64,000 nucleotides of DNA from Candidatus Desulfopertinax cowenii (GTDB taxonomy: Bacteria; Bacillota; Desulfotomaculia; Desulfotomaculales; Desulforudaceae): assembly GCA_001899445.1 (NCBI GenBank), contig MPOA01000006.1, forward strand, positions 186,001-250,000, read 5' to 3'. A program made the position numbers and the translations under genes. Shown in pieces: positions 9,221 to 18,658 of the stretch (position 1 is the first letter of the stretch; each line of letters opens with the position of its first letter). The notes under the pieces were generated by a model, which searched no databases, was not told the origin of the DNA, and saw nothing but the letters and a program-made list of their open reading frames with translations.

Positions 9221-9315
9221 TAGTACCCCACCTTTATATCCCGACTTATTTTAGCACAACCTTGTTAAACGTGTAAATGCCATTCATATCAAGATATACC
9301 GGGACTTGCGGCCGA

Positions 9316-10242
9316 TTATTCGCAACCTCGCGCCTGCCGGATGTCGGATTTTATCTGCCGCACCAGTTCGGCCGCCGAACTGAACTTACACTCGCCCCGG
9401 ATATACCGGGTAAAGCACACCCGCATGGATTGCCCGTAAAGATCGCGGGAAATATCAAAAAGGTGGATCTCAATGCGCCGCGCGTTATTGCCGGACACAA
9501 AGGTGGGGCGGTAGCCGATGTTGGCCACGCCCGGAAATGATTTTCCCCCAATTTCGGCCCTAACGGCGTAGACCCCGTTGGCCGGCACCAAAATGTCCGC
9601 GCTGGTCTCCAGGTTGGCCGTGGGAAACCCCAGCTGGCGGCCTCTACCGTCTCCGGAGACAACGATCCCATCGACAAACGGCGTGTAACCCAAAAACTTC
9701 CGCGCCTCCTCAACCCGACCCCGCATCAAGAGTTCGCGAATCAGGGTGCTGCTCACCACTTCGCCGGCTATTTCAACGGGCTCAATTACGGTCATCTCGT
9801 ACCCGTACCGGTGGGAAAAGTGGGCCAGCGTGGCCGGAACACCGCGCCCGCGGTGACCAAAGGTGTAGTTGTAACCCACGAAGATGCTCACGGCGCCCAA
9901 CTCGGCGTAAAGCACGTCACGAATGAATTCCTCCGGCGAAAGCCGGGCAAAGTCGGGTTCAAAAGGTATTCTCAGTACCAACCGGACACCTAGGCTGGTA
10001 ATAATTTCTTCTTTAGCTTCCTGGGTCAACAACAGCGGAGGCGCGCTCTCGGGCCGCAGCACCACCAGGGGATGGGGATGAAAGGTGAGGATGGCCGGGA
10101 CACCCCCGATCTGGCGTGCCCTGTTCACCATCCGCAGAATCAGTTCCCGGTGTCCTAGATGTACTCCGTCGAAGTTCCCCAGCCCGACCACCAGGTCGGG
10201 ATATTCGGACTTTAAATTCGTGAATGTGGTTCTTACGTCCAA
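9316..10242 (-). CDS. ribF: Bifunctional riboflavin kinase/FAD synthetase
   Basis: RibF phosphorylates riboflavin to FMN and adenylylates FMN to FAD. The N-terminal adenylyltransferase domain has GLGNFDGVHLGHRELI and a GxxxVSSTLIR segment (EVVSSTLIRELLMRG). The C-terminal kinase domain has GRGRQLGFPTANLE, then NGVYAV and GVANIGYRPTF. The in-frame ORF continues upstream inside truB, so I use TTG 10242, which has GGAGGG 9 nt upstream; ATG 10251 is an alternative. The truB-ribF order is conserved in Firmicutes. Confidence 0.95.
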   Translation of the reverse strand: MDVRTTFTNLKSEYPDLVVGLGNFDGVHLGHRELILRMVNRARQIGGVPAILTFHPHPLVVLRPESAPPLLLTQEAKEEIITSLGVRLVLRIPFEPDFARLSPEEFIRDVLYAELGAVSIFVGYNYTFGHRGRGVPATLAHFSHRYGYEMTVIEPVEIAGEVVSSTLIRELLMRGRVEEARKFLGYTPFVDGIVVSGDGRGRQLGFPTANLETSADILVPANGVYAVRAEIGGKSFPGVANIGYRPTFVSGNNARRIEIHLFDISRDLYGQSMRVCFTRYIRGECKFSSAAELVRQIKSDIRQARGCE

Positions 10243-10270
10243 TCCTTGCATCCCTCCGAACCTGTGCTCC

Positions 10271-11194
10271 CTAAGGCCTGCCCCGCACCCAGACGGGCTG
10301 GAAAACGCTCCGCTCCGGAGCGGCATTGCGGTCAACCGGCCTGGCCACGGCCAACAGGTCCGCCCCATCACTTAAACGTACGAAGTCCTTCACCTGCGCC
10401 GGGACCGCGGCGATTCCCGGGGGATACAGGGGTCTGCCGGACAATACCGCCCGTGCGGCGCCAGGCCGCACCCGCACCACCGGCAGATGCTCGAGGGCGG
10501 AGTCAATCGGAATCAAAACCTCGACCAGGGCGCCCGAACCGGCCAAAGTATCGATTTCCTCCAGGGTCCGGGCTACCGCAACGCTGAACGGACCCACCGC
10601 CGTCCGCACCAGGAAGGACATGTACGCCCCGTAGCCCATCCGCGCCCCGATGTCGGCGCAGAGGGTGCGGATATAGGTGCCCTTGCTGCAGGCTACATCA
10701 ATCATCACCCGCGGATGCGCTGTACACTCCGACCGGATGGCTACCAGCCGTAGGCGGTAGATTTCCACCGGACGGGGCTCCCGAGGCACCTCCAGCCCCC
10801 GGCGCGCCAGCTCATACAGCTTTTTCCCCCCGACCTTGCGGGCCGAAGTCATCGGTGGTACCTGGATCATCGGACCGGTGAACTCGTCCAGCACCGCCGT
10901 GAGCTGTTCTCTATCCAGGTGGACCACCGGTTTGACCTTTACCATCTCCCCCTGGGCGTCGCCCGTAGTAGTAGAAACGCCCAGCACGAACTCGGCGCGG
11001 TAGGCCTTGTCGTCCCGGAGAAAACGGGCAATCCGGGTCGCCCGGCCGATGCAAAGGACCAGAACCCCCGCGGCCAGCGGATCGAGGGTGCCGGTGTGCC
11101 CTACCTTTCGAACGGCCAGTTTCCGGCGAAGAAAACTGACCACGTCGTGGGAGGTCATCCCCGGCGGCTTCAAAACGCTAAGTATCCCTTCCAT
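10271..11194 (-). CDS. truB: tRNA pseudouridine(55) synthase
   Basis: Converts U55 of the tRNA T-arm to pseudouridine. The protein of about 307 residues begins [19 protein letters not shown]. It carries the catalytic motif GHTGTLDPLAAGVL with the active-site Asp, plus YRAEFVLGVSTTTGD and CSKGTYIRTLCADIG. A C-terminal PUA-like region follows. ATG 11194 is preferred, with GGAGG 6 nt upstream. It overlaps the 3' end of nrnA by 17 nt, so the two are coupled. Confidence 0.96.
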   Translation of the reverse strand: MEGILSVLKPPGMTSHDVVSFLRRKLAVRKVGHTGTLDPLAAGVLVLCIGRATRIARFLRDDKAYRAEFVLGVSTTTGDAQGEMVKVKPVVHLDREQLTAVLDEFTGPMIQVPPMTSARKVGGKKLYELARRGLEVPREPRPVEIYRLRLVAIRSECTAHPRVMIDVACSKGTYIRTLCADIGARMGYGAYMSFLVRTAVGPFSVAVARTLEEIDTLAGSGALVEVLIPIDSALEHLPVVRVRPGAARAVLSGRPLYPPGIAAVPAQVKDFVRLSDGADLLAVARPVDRNAAPERSVFQPVWVRGRP

Positions 11195-12179
11195 CAAAGG
11201 CCTCCGCGACAACCTTTTTTACGACCCCGATAACCCGGAGTTCAACCTCCGTCAGCCTGCCATCGTTGAATATGCACCCGGCGGCCCGGGGATGTCCACC
11301 GCCTCCGAACGTGGCGGCCAGCCGGCTGACATCAACCAGTCGCTTGGAGCGAAAACCGACTTTGATTCGACCTTCCGGCATTTCGCGGAAAAGAATTCCG
11401 ACCTCCACGCCCTGAATGGTACGCGCGTAATTAATGAGGTCTTCAGCCTCCACCTGACCAGCCCCGCACTCCGCCTCCATCGCCCTGGTCAACTTCAGCC
11501 AGGCGAAGCGGCCGCACTCGCTCACCGTCAACGTACCCAACACCCGGTGCAGCAGCTTGACAGCGGCCAGCGGTTTTTCGTCGTAGATCTGCGTGTTGAT
11601 CGCCCCCACTCCCAGGCCCTGCTCAATCAACCGGGCGACCCGGCGGTGCGTCCCCGGACTGGTATTTTCGTATCTAAACGAACCGGTGTCCGTGACGATG
11701 GCCGTGTACAGGCAGATAGAAATGTCTGCCGTCAGTTCAACCCCCAGGAGTTCGGCCAGATCAAACACAATTTCGCCAACCGCAGCCGCCGACGGATCAA
11801 TGTAATTATAGTCGGCGAATGGTACCGCCGAAACGTGGTGGTCAATGTTTATCACCCGGACTCCGGGCTGTGACAGCAACGGTTGTACCGCCTGGCCCAC
11901 CCGCTCCGGCACCGAACAATCCAACGCCACCAGGCAGTCGAACGGCCCTTCGGGAACCGAGCCGATGTGGATGCGGTCCACGCCGGGCAAGAAGCGGTAG
12001 GTGGTTGGTATCTGGTCCTGGCTGACCATAGTGACCGTCGCCCCCAGCTGTTCCAGCATGAAACCCAGGGCGAGCGTGGAACCGATGCTGTCACCGTCCG
12101 GCAACACGTGCCCGGCCAGAACCGGTTTTCTCGCCCTTCTGAGTTCGGCGCCAATCGCCGTGAGGTTGTGGTTAACCAT
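11178..12179 (-). CDS. nrnA: DHH-family nanoRNase/pAp phosphatase
   Basis: Degrades short oligoribonucleotides and dephosphorylates 3'-phosphoadenosine 5'-phosphate. DHH-domain motifs are [20 protein letters not shown], and NIDHHVSA with the DHH triplet; the C-terminal DHHA1 domain ends with the [10 protein letters not shown] motif. The start ATG 12179 overlaps the end of rbfA by 8 nt; a TTG at 12215 is in frame upstream. Position between rbfA and truB is standard for Firmicutes. Confidence 0.94.
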   Translation of the reverse strand: MVNHNLTAIGAELRRARKPVLAGHVLPDGDSIGSTLALGFMLEQLGATVTMVSQDQIPTTYRFLPGVDRIHIGSVPEGPFDCLVALDCSVPERVGQAVQPLLSQPGVRVINIDHHVSAVPFADYNYIDPSAAAVGEIVFDLAELLGVELTADISICLYTAIVTDTGSFRYENTSPGTHRRVARLIEQGLGVGAINTQIYDEKPLAAVKLLHRVLGTLTVSECGRFAWLKLTRAMEAECGAGQVEAEDLINYARTIQGVEVGILFREMPEGRIKVGFRSKRLVDVSRLAATFGGGGHPRAAGCIFNDGRLTEVELRVIGVVKKVVAEAFDGRDT

Positions 12180-12531
12180 CTTGTCTGCTGGGTTGCCCCT
12201 TTCCGAGGTCGTCAATGATCCGAATAAGCCGTACCCCTTCCCCGATGGAGTGGTCCAAGGCGAAACTCACCTCCGGCGTGTGCCGCAAGCGGATCCGCTT
12301 CCCGAGTTTACTGCGCACAAAGCCCTGCGCGCGCTGTAACGCTTTCAGCGTGGCGTTCTGCTGCTCGTCGTCGCCCAGCACGCTCACGAACACCCTAGCG
12401 TAACGCAGGTCTGAAGAAACCTCCACCGTGGTGACGGTCACAAAGCCGATGCGCGGATCCTTCATCTGGCGGAGCAGATCGGATACCTCTTTCTTTATCA
12501 CCTCGGCCAGCCGTTCCGGCCTGAAAGACAT
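12172..12531 (-). CDS. rbfA: 30S ribosome-binding factor A
   Basis: A KH-fold protein that binds immature 30S subunits and helps mature the 5' end of 16S rRNA. The 119-residue sequence has the usual start ([31 protein letters not shown]) split by short insertions, [15 protein letters not shown], and [20 protein letters not shown]-like C-terminal residues. It lies 39 nt downstream of infB. Confidence 0.95.
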   Translation of the reverse strand: MSFRPERLAEVIKKEVSDLLRQMKDPRIGFVTVTTVEVSSDLRYARVFVSVLGDDEQQNATLKALQRAQGFVRSKLGKRIRLRHTPEVSFALDHSIGEGVRLIRIIDDLGKGQPSRQDG

Positions 12532-12570
12532 CAGGCCACACCTCCATTACGGATGTGCACGCTGCACTTA

Positions 12571-15291
12571 TTACAGTTCGCGCTGGATTTCCTCCGTGGT
12601 AAAGAACTCCAACTGGTCCCCCTCGTGAATGTCGTTGAAGCGCTCCAGGGTCAAGCCACATTCGTAGCCCTGGGCCACTTCCCGCACGTCGTCCTTGAAC
12701 CGTTTCAAGGACAAAAGTCGGCCTTCGTACACCACCTTGCCGTCACGAATGACCCGCACGTTGCCGCCTCGGACGATTTTGCCCTCCTGGACGTAGCAGC
12801 CTGCAATGGTGCCGATCCGGGAGGCCTTGAATATCTGGCGCACCTCCGCGTGCCCAAGAATCACCTCGCGGTACTGCGGTTCCAACAGTCCGCTCAGCGC
12901 GGCCTTGATGTCGTCCAGCGCTTCGTAAATCACCTGGTACGTGCGAATGTCCACCATTTCCCGCTCGGCTGCCTTACGCGCATTCATGTCCGGACGCACG
13001 TTAAAACCGATGATAATGGCGTTGGAAGCCGAAGCGAGCATCACGTCGGTTTCGGTGATGGCACCCGCACCCTGGTGAATCAACTGTACCTTGACCTCGT
13101 CGGTGCTCAGTCTTTCCAGGGCCTGAACCAGGGCTTCCACCGAACCCTGCACGTCAGCCTTGACGATCAGGGGTAGTTCCTTGACGGTGCCCTCCTGGAT
13201 ACGGCTGAACACCTCGTCCAGGGAGAGCCGCCCTGGCAATTTAAGGTCTTCCCGGCGCTTGCGCTCCTGCCGCTTCGCGGCGATTTGGCGGGCTGTCTTT
13301 TCGTTGTCTACCTGGTAAAACCGGTCCCCGGCCTGCGGAACCTCCGAGAAGCCGAGCACCTCCACTGGGGTGGACGGAACCGCTTTTTTCACCCGTCTCC
13401 CTTTGTAATCGATCATCGCCCGCACCCGGCAAAACGCGTTGCCGGCCACCAGGGCATCACCGACTCTCAGGGTGCCATTCTGAACCAGCACGGTGGCCAC
13501 GGGACCTCGACCCTTGTCAAGCTGCGACTCGATGACCGTTCCCCGGGCGTAACGTTTCGGATTGGCCTTAAGTTCGTTCATTTCGGCCACTAGCAGGATC
13601 ATCTCGAGCAATTCTTCCAGACCCGTCTTTTTGGTCGCCGACACAGGCACGCAGATGGTGTCACCGCCCCATTCCTCGGGCACCAGCCCATGTTCGGTAA
13701 GCTGTTGTTTTACCCGCTCCGGGTTAGCGTCGGGTTTGTCCATCTTATTTATGGCCACGACGAACGGCACCCCGGCCGCCTTGGCGTGGTTGATGGCCTC
13801 CACCGTCTGGGGCTTCACCCCGTCGTCGGCCGCGACCACAAGAATGACGATGTCCGTAATGCTGGCTCCCCGGGCGCGCATAGCTGTAAACGCCTCGTGT
13901 CCGGGTGTATCCACAAAGGTGATCCGCTTGCCCTGGTGCTGGACCTGGTAGGCGCCGATATGCTGGGTGATTCCACCCGCCTCGGTCGCCGCGACGTTCG
14001 CGCCGCGGATCGCGTCGAGCAGTGAGGTCTTGCCGTGGTCAACGTGACCCAATACCGTCACCACCGGCGGCCGGGGCTCCAGAGCGGCCGGGTCATCCTC
14101 CTCCTGCTCCAGTTCCAGGCGTTCTTCGACGTCGGGTTCTTTTTTCTTGAGTTCCACCTTGAAACCGAATTCGTGGGCGACCACCGCGGCAGTTTCGGCA
14201 TCAACCTCCTGGTTGATGGTAGCCATTGTGCCAAGGAACATAAGTTTCTTGATGATCTCGGCGGCCTTAATGCCCATTTTCTCGGCCAGTTCCCTAACGG
14301 TCAGACTGTCGCTAATGATGATGGGCTTTCTCTCGGCGGGTGGCACAACACGCGGCGTTCCCCGCGGGCCCCGGGGACGCCGGAGCCGTTCTTCCCGGGC
14401 CGACTTCTTCTTGCCCCACTGGCCTCCCCACGGCGACCGCCGTTCCTTTTCCTTTTCCTTTTTGTCGGCGAACCGCTGCTGCCCGGCGGTCTTGTCGGGT
14501 TTAGCCGCCTCCAGTTCCGCAGGCGGTTTGGGGATGGCCCGGGCAGGAATCCCGCCCCGACCCGGCCGGGGCCCGCCCTGGACCGGAAAAGGCGGGGCAG
14601 CCCCCGGACGCGCCCGCTGCGGTTGGGGTCTTCCCGGCCCGGCCGGTTTCGCGCCCTGCGCCGCCCATCCGCCCGGCTGCCGGCCGGCCACCTGCGAACG
14701 GCCGCCATGCGGGAATCGTGCCGGCTGGGGCCGTCCGCTATGGGGAGCTTGCGGTCCGACGGCGCGCGGACGGCTATCCCGCACCGGTTGTCCATCCGGA
14801 GTCTGTGGGGGCGCCTCGGCCCGCCGCGACGCCGCCGCCTTTGGTTCCGGCGCCCTGGCCGGTTCGGCCGCCGGCTTGGTCTCCTGAAAAGCGGAGGCCG
14901 TACCCTTAGGCTTGCCGCCGGTCTGGTCGCCGGTCGGAGGCAGAATGGTGGGCACCCGGAAGGGGCGTTCTATAAGGCGTTTATCGGGCGGCCGTTGCGG
15001 TACCTTGTCGACCAAGCCCGGCCCGTACTGGCTTAGTTTGACGCCTGGGGCGCGGGAGGACCGCCCGGCGGCCTGTTCGCCCCGGTCCGCCTGAGGAGCC
15101 GGCCCGTCTTTCGCCTCCTTGCCGCCCTGTTTCGCCGTTTCCAGGTGACGTCGCAGACGGCCGATATCTTCGTCATTCAGGGTATTCATGTGGGTCTTAA
15201 CCTTGATCCCTATGTCAGTCAAAACAGTGATCAGTTCCTTGCTCCCCATATTAAGTTCCTTGGCAACTTCGTGGACTCGCTTTTTCGTCAA
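12571..15291 (-). CDS. infB: Translation initiation factor IF-2
   Basis: GTPase that brings fMet-tRNA to the 30S subunit and promotes subunit joining. The 906-residue protein has an N-terminal IF2N helix domain (residues 1-55) and a long low-complexity linker rich in Pro, Ala, Arg and Gly (about 60-300). A second IF2N-type segment (325-385) precedes the G domain: GHVDHGKT at 415-422, DTPGH at 461-465 and NKMD at 515-518. Domains II to IV follow. It is longer than Bacillus IF-2 (716) because of the linker. Most of the basic high-G+C ORFs antisense to the linker are shadows. Confidence 0.97.
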   Translation of the reverse strand: MTKKRVHEVAKELNMGSKELITVLTDIGIKVKTHMNTLNDEDIGRLRRHLETAKQGGKEAKDGPAPQADRGEQAAGRSSRAPGVKLSQYGPGLVDKVPQRPPDKRLIERPFRVPTILPPTGDQTGGKPKGTASAFQETKPAAEPARAPEPKAAASRRAEAPPQTPDGQPVRDSRPRAVGPQAPHSGRPQPARFPHGGRSQVAGRQPGGWAAQGAKPAGPGRPQPQRARPGAAPPFPVQGGPRPGRGGIPARAIPKPPAELEAAKPDKTAGQQRFADKKEKEKERRSPWGGQWGKKKSAREERLRRPRGPRGTPRVVPPAERKPIIISDSLTVRELAEKMGIKAAEIIKKLMFLGTMATINQEVDAETAAVVAHEFGFKVELKKKEPDVEERLELEQEEDDPAALEPRPPVVTVLGHVDHGKTSLLDAIRGANVAATEAGGITQHIGAYQVQHQGKRITFVDTPGHEAFTAMRARGASITDIVILVVAADDGVKPQTVEAINHAKAAGVPFVVAINKMDKPDANPERVKQQLTEHGLVPEEWGGDTICVPVSATKKTGLEELLEMILLVAEMNELKANPKRYARGTVIESQLDKGRGPVATVLVQNGTLRVGDALVAGNAFCRVRAMIDYKGRRVKKAVPSTPVEVLGFSEVPQAGDRFYQVDNEKTARQIAAKRQERKRREDLKLPGRLSLDEVFSRIQEGTVKELPLIVKADVQGSVEALVQALERLSTDEVKVQLIHQGAGAITETDVMLASASNAIIIGFNVRPDMNARKAAEREMVDIRTYQVIYEALDDIKAALSGLLEPQYREVILGHAEVRQIFKASRIGTIAGCYVQEGKIVRGGNVRVIRDGKVVYEGRLLSLKRFKDDVREVAQGYECGLTLERFNDIHEGDQLEFFTTEEIQREL

Positions 15292-15322
15292 GTAATCACC
15301 TCCACTGTTTAAAAGCCGTACG

Positions 15323-15631
15323 TCAGGCCTCAGATGCCTCCAGCAACCGCATCACCCGCCGGGCCAGATTATCTTCCAGTAAAGCCAGCACCGCCCTGGG
15401 CGACTTGCCCACCGCCGCCCCCAGTTCGTCCTTGGTGCCGAACTCCACGCACGGCACGGAGTAACGCGCCGCCAATAACGAAAAATCCCTCCTGGTGGCG
15501 GGGGCCGCGTCCCGGGCAACAATCACCAGCCTGGCCTGGTGTCTTTCCAACTTGGTGCGTACTCCCTCGTCGCCGGAAACCACGCTGCGCGCCCGCTGGC
15601 CCAACCCCAGGAGCTTAAACACCGCTTTCAC
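15323..15631 (-). CDS. L7Ae-like ribosomal protein family (YlxQ)
   Basis: A 102-residue L7Ae/L30e/Gadd45-fold protein beginning [24 protein letters not shown], with [18 protein letters not shown] and [26 protein letters not shown]. YlxQ proteins bind RNA kink-turns, though the natural target is unclear. GTG 15631 is used because AAGGAG lies about 10 nt upstream and the longer ORF runs through ylxR. It overlaps ylxR by 17 nt and precedes infB, the conserved nusA-ylxR-ylxQ-infB order. Confidence 0.9.
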   Translation of the reverse strand: MKAVFKLLGLGQRARSVVSGDEGVRTKLERHQARLVIVARDAAPATRRDFSLLAARYSVPCVEFGTKDELGAAVGKSPRAVLALLEDNLARRVMRLLEASEA

Positions 15632-15896
15632 GCCTCTCAATCTCCTTCCGGAGGTTCTGAACCGTTTCCGACAAAACACCCTGTTTCAGGGCCTTTTCCA
15701 ACCTCCTTGCTTCCATGGCCCGGTCCAGGCAGGCCTCCTGCCTGCACACGTAGGCACCCCGGCCGGGACGCTTACCGGTCGGGTCTATTTCCACCGAACC
15801 GCCAGCGGTATGCACCAGCCGGATCATTTCCTTTTTGGGCCGCAATTCCCGGCACCCCAAACACATTCGTAATGGCTCCCGCTTTCTTTTGGCCAT
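15615..15896 (-). CDS. rnpM: YlxR family RNase P modulator
   Basis: A 93-residue DUF448 protein. It has the family motif [19 protein letters not shown] near the start, then GRGAYVC and a C-terminal helix with KALKQGV. In Bacillus YlxR (RnpM) binds RNA and modulates RNase P; that role is taken from the family. It lies between nusA (21-nt gap) and ylxQ (overlap), as in most Firmicutes. Confidence 0.93.
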   Translation of the reverse strand: MAKRKREPLRMCLGCRELRPKKEMIRLVHTAGGSVEIDPTGKRPGRGAYVCRQEACLDRAMEARRLEKALKQGVLSETVQNLRKEIERRESGV

Positions 15897-15917
15897 ACCG
15901 GAACCTCCCGTTCCCGC

Positions 15918-17012
15918 TTACGTCTGCTCGTAATGCTCCGGTTCCAGACCCTGCTGCTCAAGATACTCCCGGTAAATCTCAGCCATCTGCGATTCGCTCT
16001 TGATATCGATCTTCCACCCGGTGAGCTTGGCGGCCAGCCGCGCGTTTTGTCCCTCTTTGCCGATGGCCAACGACAACTGAAAGTCCGGGACAATCACCCG
16101 GGCAATCTTCTCGTCCTCCCAGACTTCCACGGCGATCACCTTGGCTGGGCTCAGAGAACTGGCCACAAACTTGGAGGAATCAGGACTCCACTTGACCACG
16201 TCAATCTTTTCCCCGTTCAGTTCCTGGACAATAGACTGCACCCGGGAGCCTTTGGGCCCGACGCAGGCACCGACCGGGTCAATGTTCTCGTCGTGGGAGT
16301 ACACGGCGATTTTGGAACGCACCCCGGCCTCCCGGGCCACCGCCTTCAGTTCGACCAGACCATCCTGCAGTTCGGGGACTTCAAGTTCAAATAGGCGCTT
16401 TAAAAGGCCCGGGTGCGTACGTGATACCAGGATCAGCGGCCCCTTGGTGGTTTTTTTTACCTCGACGATGTACGTCTTCAGGCGCTGACCGGACCGGTAG
16501 TTTTCCCGGGGTATCTGTTCGGCCGGACTAAGCACCGCTTCGGTCTTGCCCAGCTCAATGTACACGTTGCGCTGCTCGATGCGTTGCACGATGCCGGTTA
16601 TGATATCTCCTTCGCGGCTGGCGAACTCCTCGAAAACCATGTTCCTTTCGGCTTCTCGGATCCGCTGCACCACCACCTGTTTGGCAGTCTGGGCGGCGAT
16701 CCGCCCGAAATTGCCCGGGGTAATCTCCGATTCGACCGTGTCGTCAATCTGGTATTTCGGGTCTAGCATTCTGGCCTCTTCCAGGGAGATTTGATCGTGG
16801 GGATTCTCCACCTGTTCCACGACGGTCCGCCGTGCGAACACTTTACAGTCCCCGGTTTCGCGGTCAATGTGGATTCGGGCGTTGTGGGCGCTCCCGAAAT
16901 TACGCCGGTAAGCCGACAACAGGGCCGCCTCGATGGCTTCAAGGAGAACCTCCGTACTGATATTCCGTTCCTTCTCCAGATCACGCAACGCTGACAGAAA
17001 CTCGCTATTCAT
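15918..17012 (-). CDS. nusA: Transcription termination/antitermination protein NusA
   Basis: NusA binds RNA polymerase and nascent RNA and controls pausing, termination and antitermination. The 364-residue protein shows the N-terminal polymerase-binding domain (residues 1-125), an S1 domain ([21 protein letters not shown]) and tandem KH domains with [27 protein letters not shown] and [25 protein letters not shown]. Its length fits the Firmicutes form without the acidic C-terminal repeats. It lies 29 nt downstream of rimP. Confidence 0.97.
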   Translation of the reverse strand: MNSEFLSALRDLEKERNISTEVLLEAIEAALLSAYRRNFGSAHNARIHIDRETGDCKVFARRTVVEQVENPHDQISLEEARMLDPKYQIDDTVESEITPGNFGRIAAQTAKQVVVQRIREAERNMVFEEFASREGDIITGIVQRIEQRNVYIELGKTEAVLSPAEQIPRENYRSGQRLKTYIVEVKKTTKGPLILVSRTHPGLLKRLFELEVPELQDGLVELKAVAREAGVRSKIAVYSHDENIDPVGACVGPKGSRVQSIVQELNGEKIDVVKWSPDSSKFVASSLSPAKVIAVEVWEDEKIARVIVPDFQLSLAIGKEGQNARLAAKLTGWKIDIKSESQMAEIYREYLEQQGLEPEHYEQT

Positions 17013-17041
17013 TTTTCGAAAACCCCCTAAAGAAATAACCC

Positions 17042-17506
17042 CTAAAACTCCACGGCTAAACGCGCTTTGGAAATGTTATTCCAGGGAATGGTGATTTTGT
17101 GCTCATTCACCTGGATGGTGACCCCCTCTTCGTTACTTCCCATCAGCCGACCAGTGAATTTTCTACGGCCGTCCTGTGGCGCATAGGTGCCGATTTGGAT
17201 CAACCGGCCGGCATACCGTACGTAATCCTCCGCCCGCTTCAGCGGTCGCTCCAGACCGGGTGAAGATACTTCGAGTACGTAGGAATGAGGAATGAAATCC
17301 AGTTCATCCAGAACCTGCTCAATTTCCCTGGAGACCGTTTCGCAATCGTTCAGGTTCACGCCCCCGGGTTTATCCATAAAGATGCGTAGGCACCAACGCC
17401 CGTTCTCGTGAACGAACAACACCTCGACGATTTCCACACCGTTCCGATCCGCAATCGGCTGCACCAGTTCCTCAACCCGGCGGACGATCTCATCCCTGGA
17501 AAACAC
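17042..17506 (-). CDS. rimP: Ribosome maturation factor RimP
   Basis: Assembly factor for the 30S subunit. The 154-residue protein has the family pattern VEILFVHEN-type beta strand (VEIVEVLFVHENGRWCLRIFMDKPGGVNLNDCETVSREIEQVLDE, only partly quoted here as motif families) and the hallmark VSSPGLERPLK. The C-terminal Sm-like barrel ends IPWNNISKARLAVEF. It opens the nusA-infB operon and is preceded by a candidate promoter and a stem-loop. Confidence 0.95.
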   Translation of the reverse strand: MFSRDEIVRRVEELVQPIADRNGVEIVEVLFVHENGRWCLRIFMDKPGGVNLNDCETVSREIEQVLDELDFIPHSYVLEVSSPGLERPLKRAEDYVRYAGRLIQIGTYAPQDGRRKFTGRLMGSNEEGVTIQVNEHKITIPWNNISKARLAVEF

Positions 17507-17542
17507 CGTTTACACCTCCACAACCGTGACTCGATTAACGCA

Positions 17543-17568
17543 AAGGAGTGGGGCGGAACCCACTCCTT
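17543..17568. other. Perfect 10-bp stem-loop in the rimP leader
   Basis: AAGGAGTGGG (17543-17552) pairs perfectly with CCCACTCCTT (17559-17568) around a 6-nt loop. It lies between the candidate promoter and rimP, in the untranslated leader. No T-run follows on either strand, so it does not look like an intrinsic terminator. On the minus strand the hairpin contains AAGGAG but is 40 nt from the rimP start, so a direct ribosome-site role is unlikely. Confidence 0.6.
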
Positions 17569-17604
17569 CGGAAACCGTGCGTCAAAATCACATTACCGGA
17601 GGAT

Positions 17605-17633
17605 AGTGTAACACAAAACCAGCCACATTACAA
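17605..17633 (-). promoter_or_regulatory. Candidate promoter of the rimP-nusA-infB operon
   Basis: Minus-strand TTGTAA (17628-17633) and TACACT (17605-17610) with a 17-nt spacer lie about 100 nt upstream of rimP, in the trxA-rimP gap (17507-17744). Otherwise that gap holds only the stem-loop and a C-rich stretch. Confidence 0.5.
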
Positions 17634-17744
17634 CAAAAATACACCCTTCCGATGCTGACCGTTCCTTTCCCCCACAACCGCCGCTAAGGACCGGCTCCGG
17701 CCCGCCCCCCCTGGGATCCCGCCTTTTCGGCGAGACATCCGTAC

Positions 17745-18071
17745 CTACTTGGTGCTCAAAAGGGCGTTGACCTTTTCCACCACTACGTTCCGCGGAATAA
17801 AACCGACTTCCTGGTCAACCACCTGGCCGTCCTTAAAAAACAGCAGGGTTGGAATCCCTTTGATTCCGAAGCGGGCCGTCAGCGCCTGGTTCTGGTCAAC
17901 GTTTACTTTCCCGAACTTGACCTTGCCGGCGTATTCCTCAGCCACCTGTTCCATTATCGGCGCCAGGCTCCGGCACGGACCACACCACGCCGCCCAAAAA
18001 TCGACGACCACTGGTTGGCTGCTCTTGGAAACTTCGTTTTCGAAAGTTTGTTCGTTGATTTCCACTATCAT
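17745..18071 (-). CDS. trxA: Thioredoxin
   Basis: Cytoplasmic disulfide reductase. The 108-residue protein has the thioredoxin fold with the redox site WAAWCGPCRSLAPIM (Cys30 and Cys33), the buried Asp in VVVDFWA and the cis-proline segment GIKGIPTLLFFKDGQV. Length is standard. A perfect 8-bp stem-loop (18104-18122) lies upstream, between trxA and the zinc-ribbon gene, but no T-run follows it. Confidence 0.97.
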   Translation of the reverse strand: MIVEINEQTFENEVSKSSQPVVVDFWAAWCGPCRSLAPIMEQVAEEYAGKVKFGKVNVDQNQALTARFGIKGIPTLLFFKDGQVVDQEVGFIPRNVVVEKVNALLSTK

Positions 18072-18137
18072 TTCAAGACATCCCTTTCAATAAACATTAT
18101 TTTGGGGAACACCCTGTTCCCCAATTGCTTAAACTCT

Positions 18138-18332
18138 TCAGCCACCGCCGAAACCACCTGACCCGCATGCATCCCGGGATGACCTTCGACCAAACAAACT
18201 GAAGGGGGAAATGGTCTGCCGGACATCCTGACTCCTACATTTTGGACAGTACAATTTGTCCTTTTCCCACAGGTGGACGAGGACGGTGAACTTATGACCG
18301 CAATCGCGGCACTTAAAGTCGTAAACTGGCAT
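18138..18332 (-). CDS. FmdB family zinc-ribbon protein
   Basis: A 64-residue protein with the N-terminal FmdB/CxxC regulatory-type zinc ribbon: MPVYDFKCRDCGHKFTVLV, then YCPKCRSQDVRQTI. The tail is Gly/Ser rich (GSGGFGGG). ATG 18332 is used, with GGGGAGG 11 nt upstream; a GTG four codons earlier is possible. Members are often annotated as regulatory proteins, but no activity is established. Confidence 0.88.
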   Translation of the reverse strand: MPVYDFKCRDCGHKFTVLVHLWEKDKLYCPKCRSQDVRQTISPFSLFGRRSSRDACGSGGFGGG

Positions 18333-18430
18333 AATAACGGTCACCTCCCCCTACAAGCCTCACGCCCTAAAACGTTTGCCTTAATATTGTAATATAAACC
18401 ATTTTCCCTGGCAATATTATGCCACCATTT

Positions 18431-18538
18431 TTAACGATGACTTAAGTAGTAAAGCAACCTTGGCCCGGACGGAAGTTCCTGAAGGGTGTAACCCCTCTCC
18501 TCGTGCAGGATGCGTATCTGCTGGCCCTTGACCAGCAT
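18431..18538 (-). pseudogene. Possible remnant of an XRE-type HTH protein (35 codons)
   Basis: A short ORF from ATG 18538 reads MLVKGQQIRILHEERGYTLQ and continues ELPSG, then stops after 35 codons. The first 22 residues resemble helix 1 and the start of helix 2 of Cro/CI-type repressors (IRxLREERGxTLQEL). The recognition helix is missing. It lies in the 326-bp gap between the zinc-ribbon gene and the penicillin-binding protein gene; nothing else is seen in that gap except AT-rich sequence near 18360-18430 and 18550-18655. It may be a decayed regulator or chance. Confidence 0.3.
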
Positions 18539-18658
18539 AGGACTGCCGTCTCTCTCTGAAAGTAAGTTTAGCTATTATTCTATTACAATCCGACTAAAAA
18601 AGTAAAATAAGTAATTTCCGACCCCCGGTCACCTACTAAATTTGTACACTTCCTCGAA

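Noticed and set aside
13600-15100. Long plus-strand ORFs (14035-15036 and others) opposite infB
   Set aside because: They are antisense to the Pro/Ala/Arg/Gly-rich linker of IF-2. High G+C makes the opposite frame open, and the products have no domain pattern.
18104-18122. Terminator between the zinc-ribbon gene and trxA
   Set aside because: The 8-bp stem-loop (GGGGAACA/TGTTCCCC) is real but no T-run follows it on either strand.
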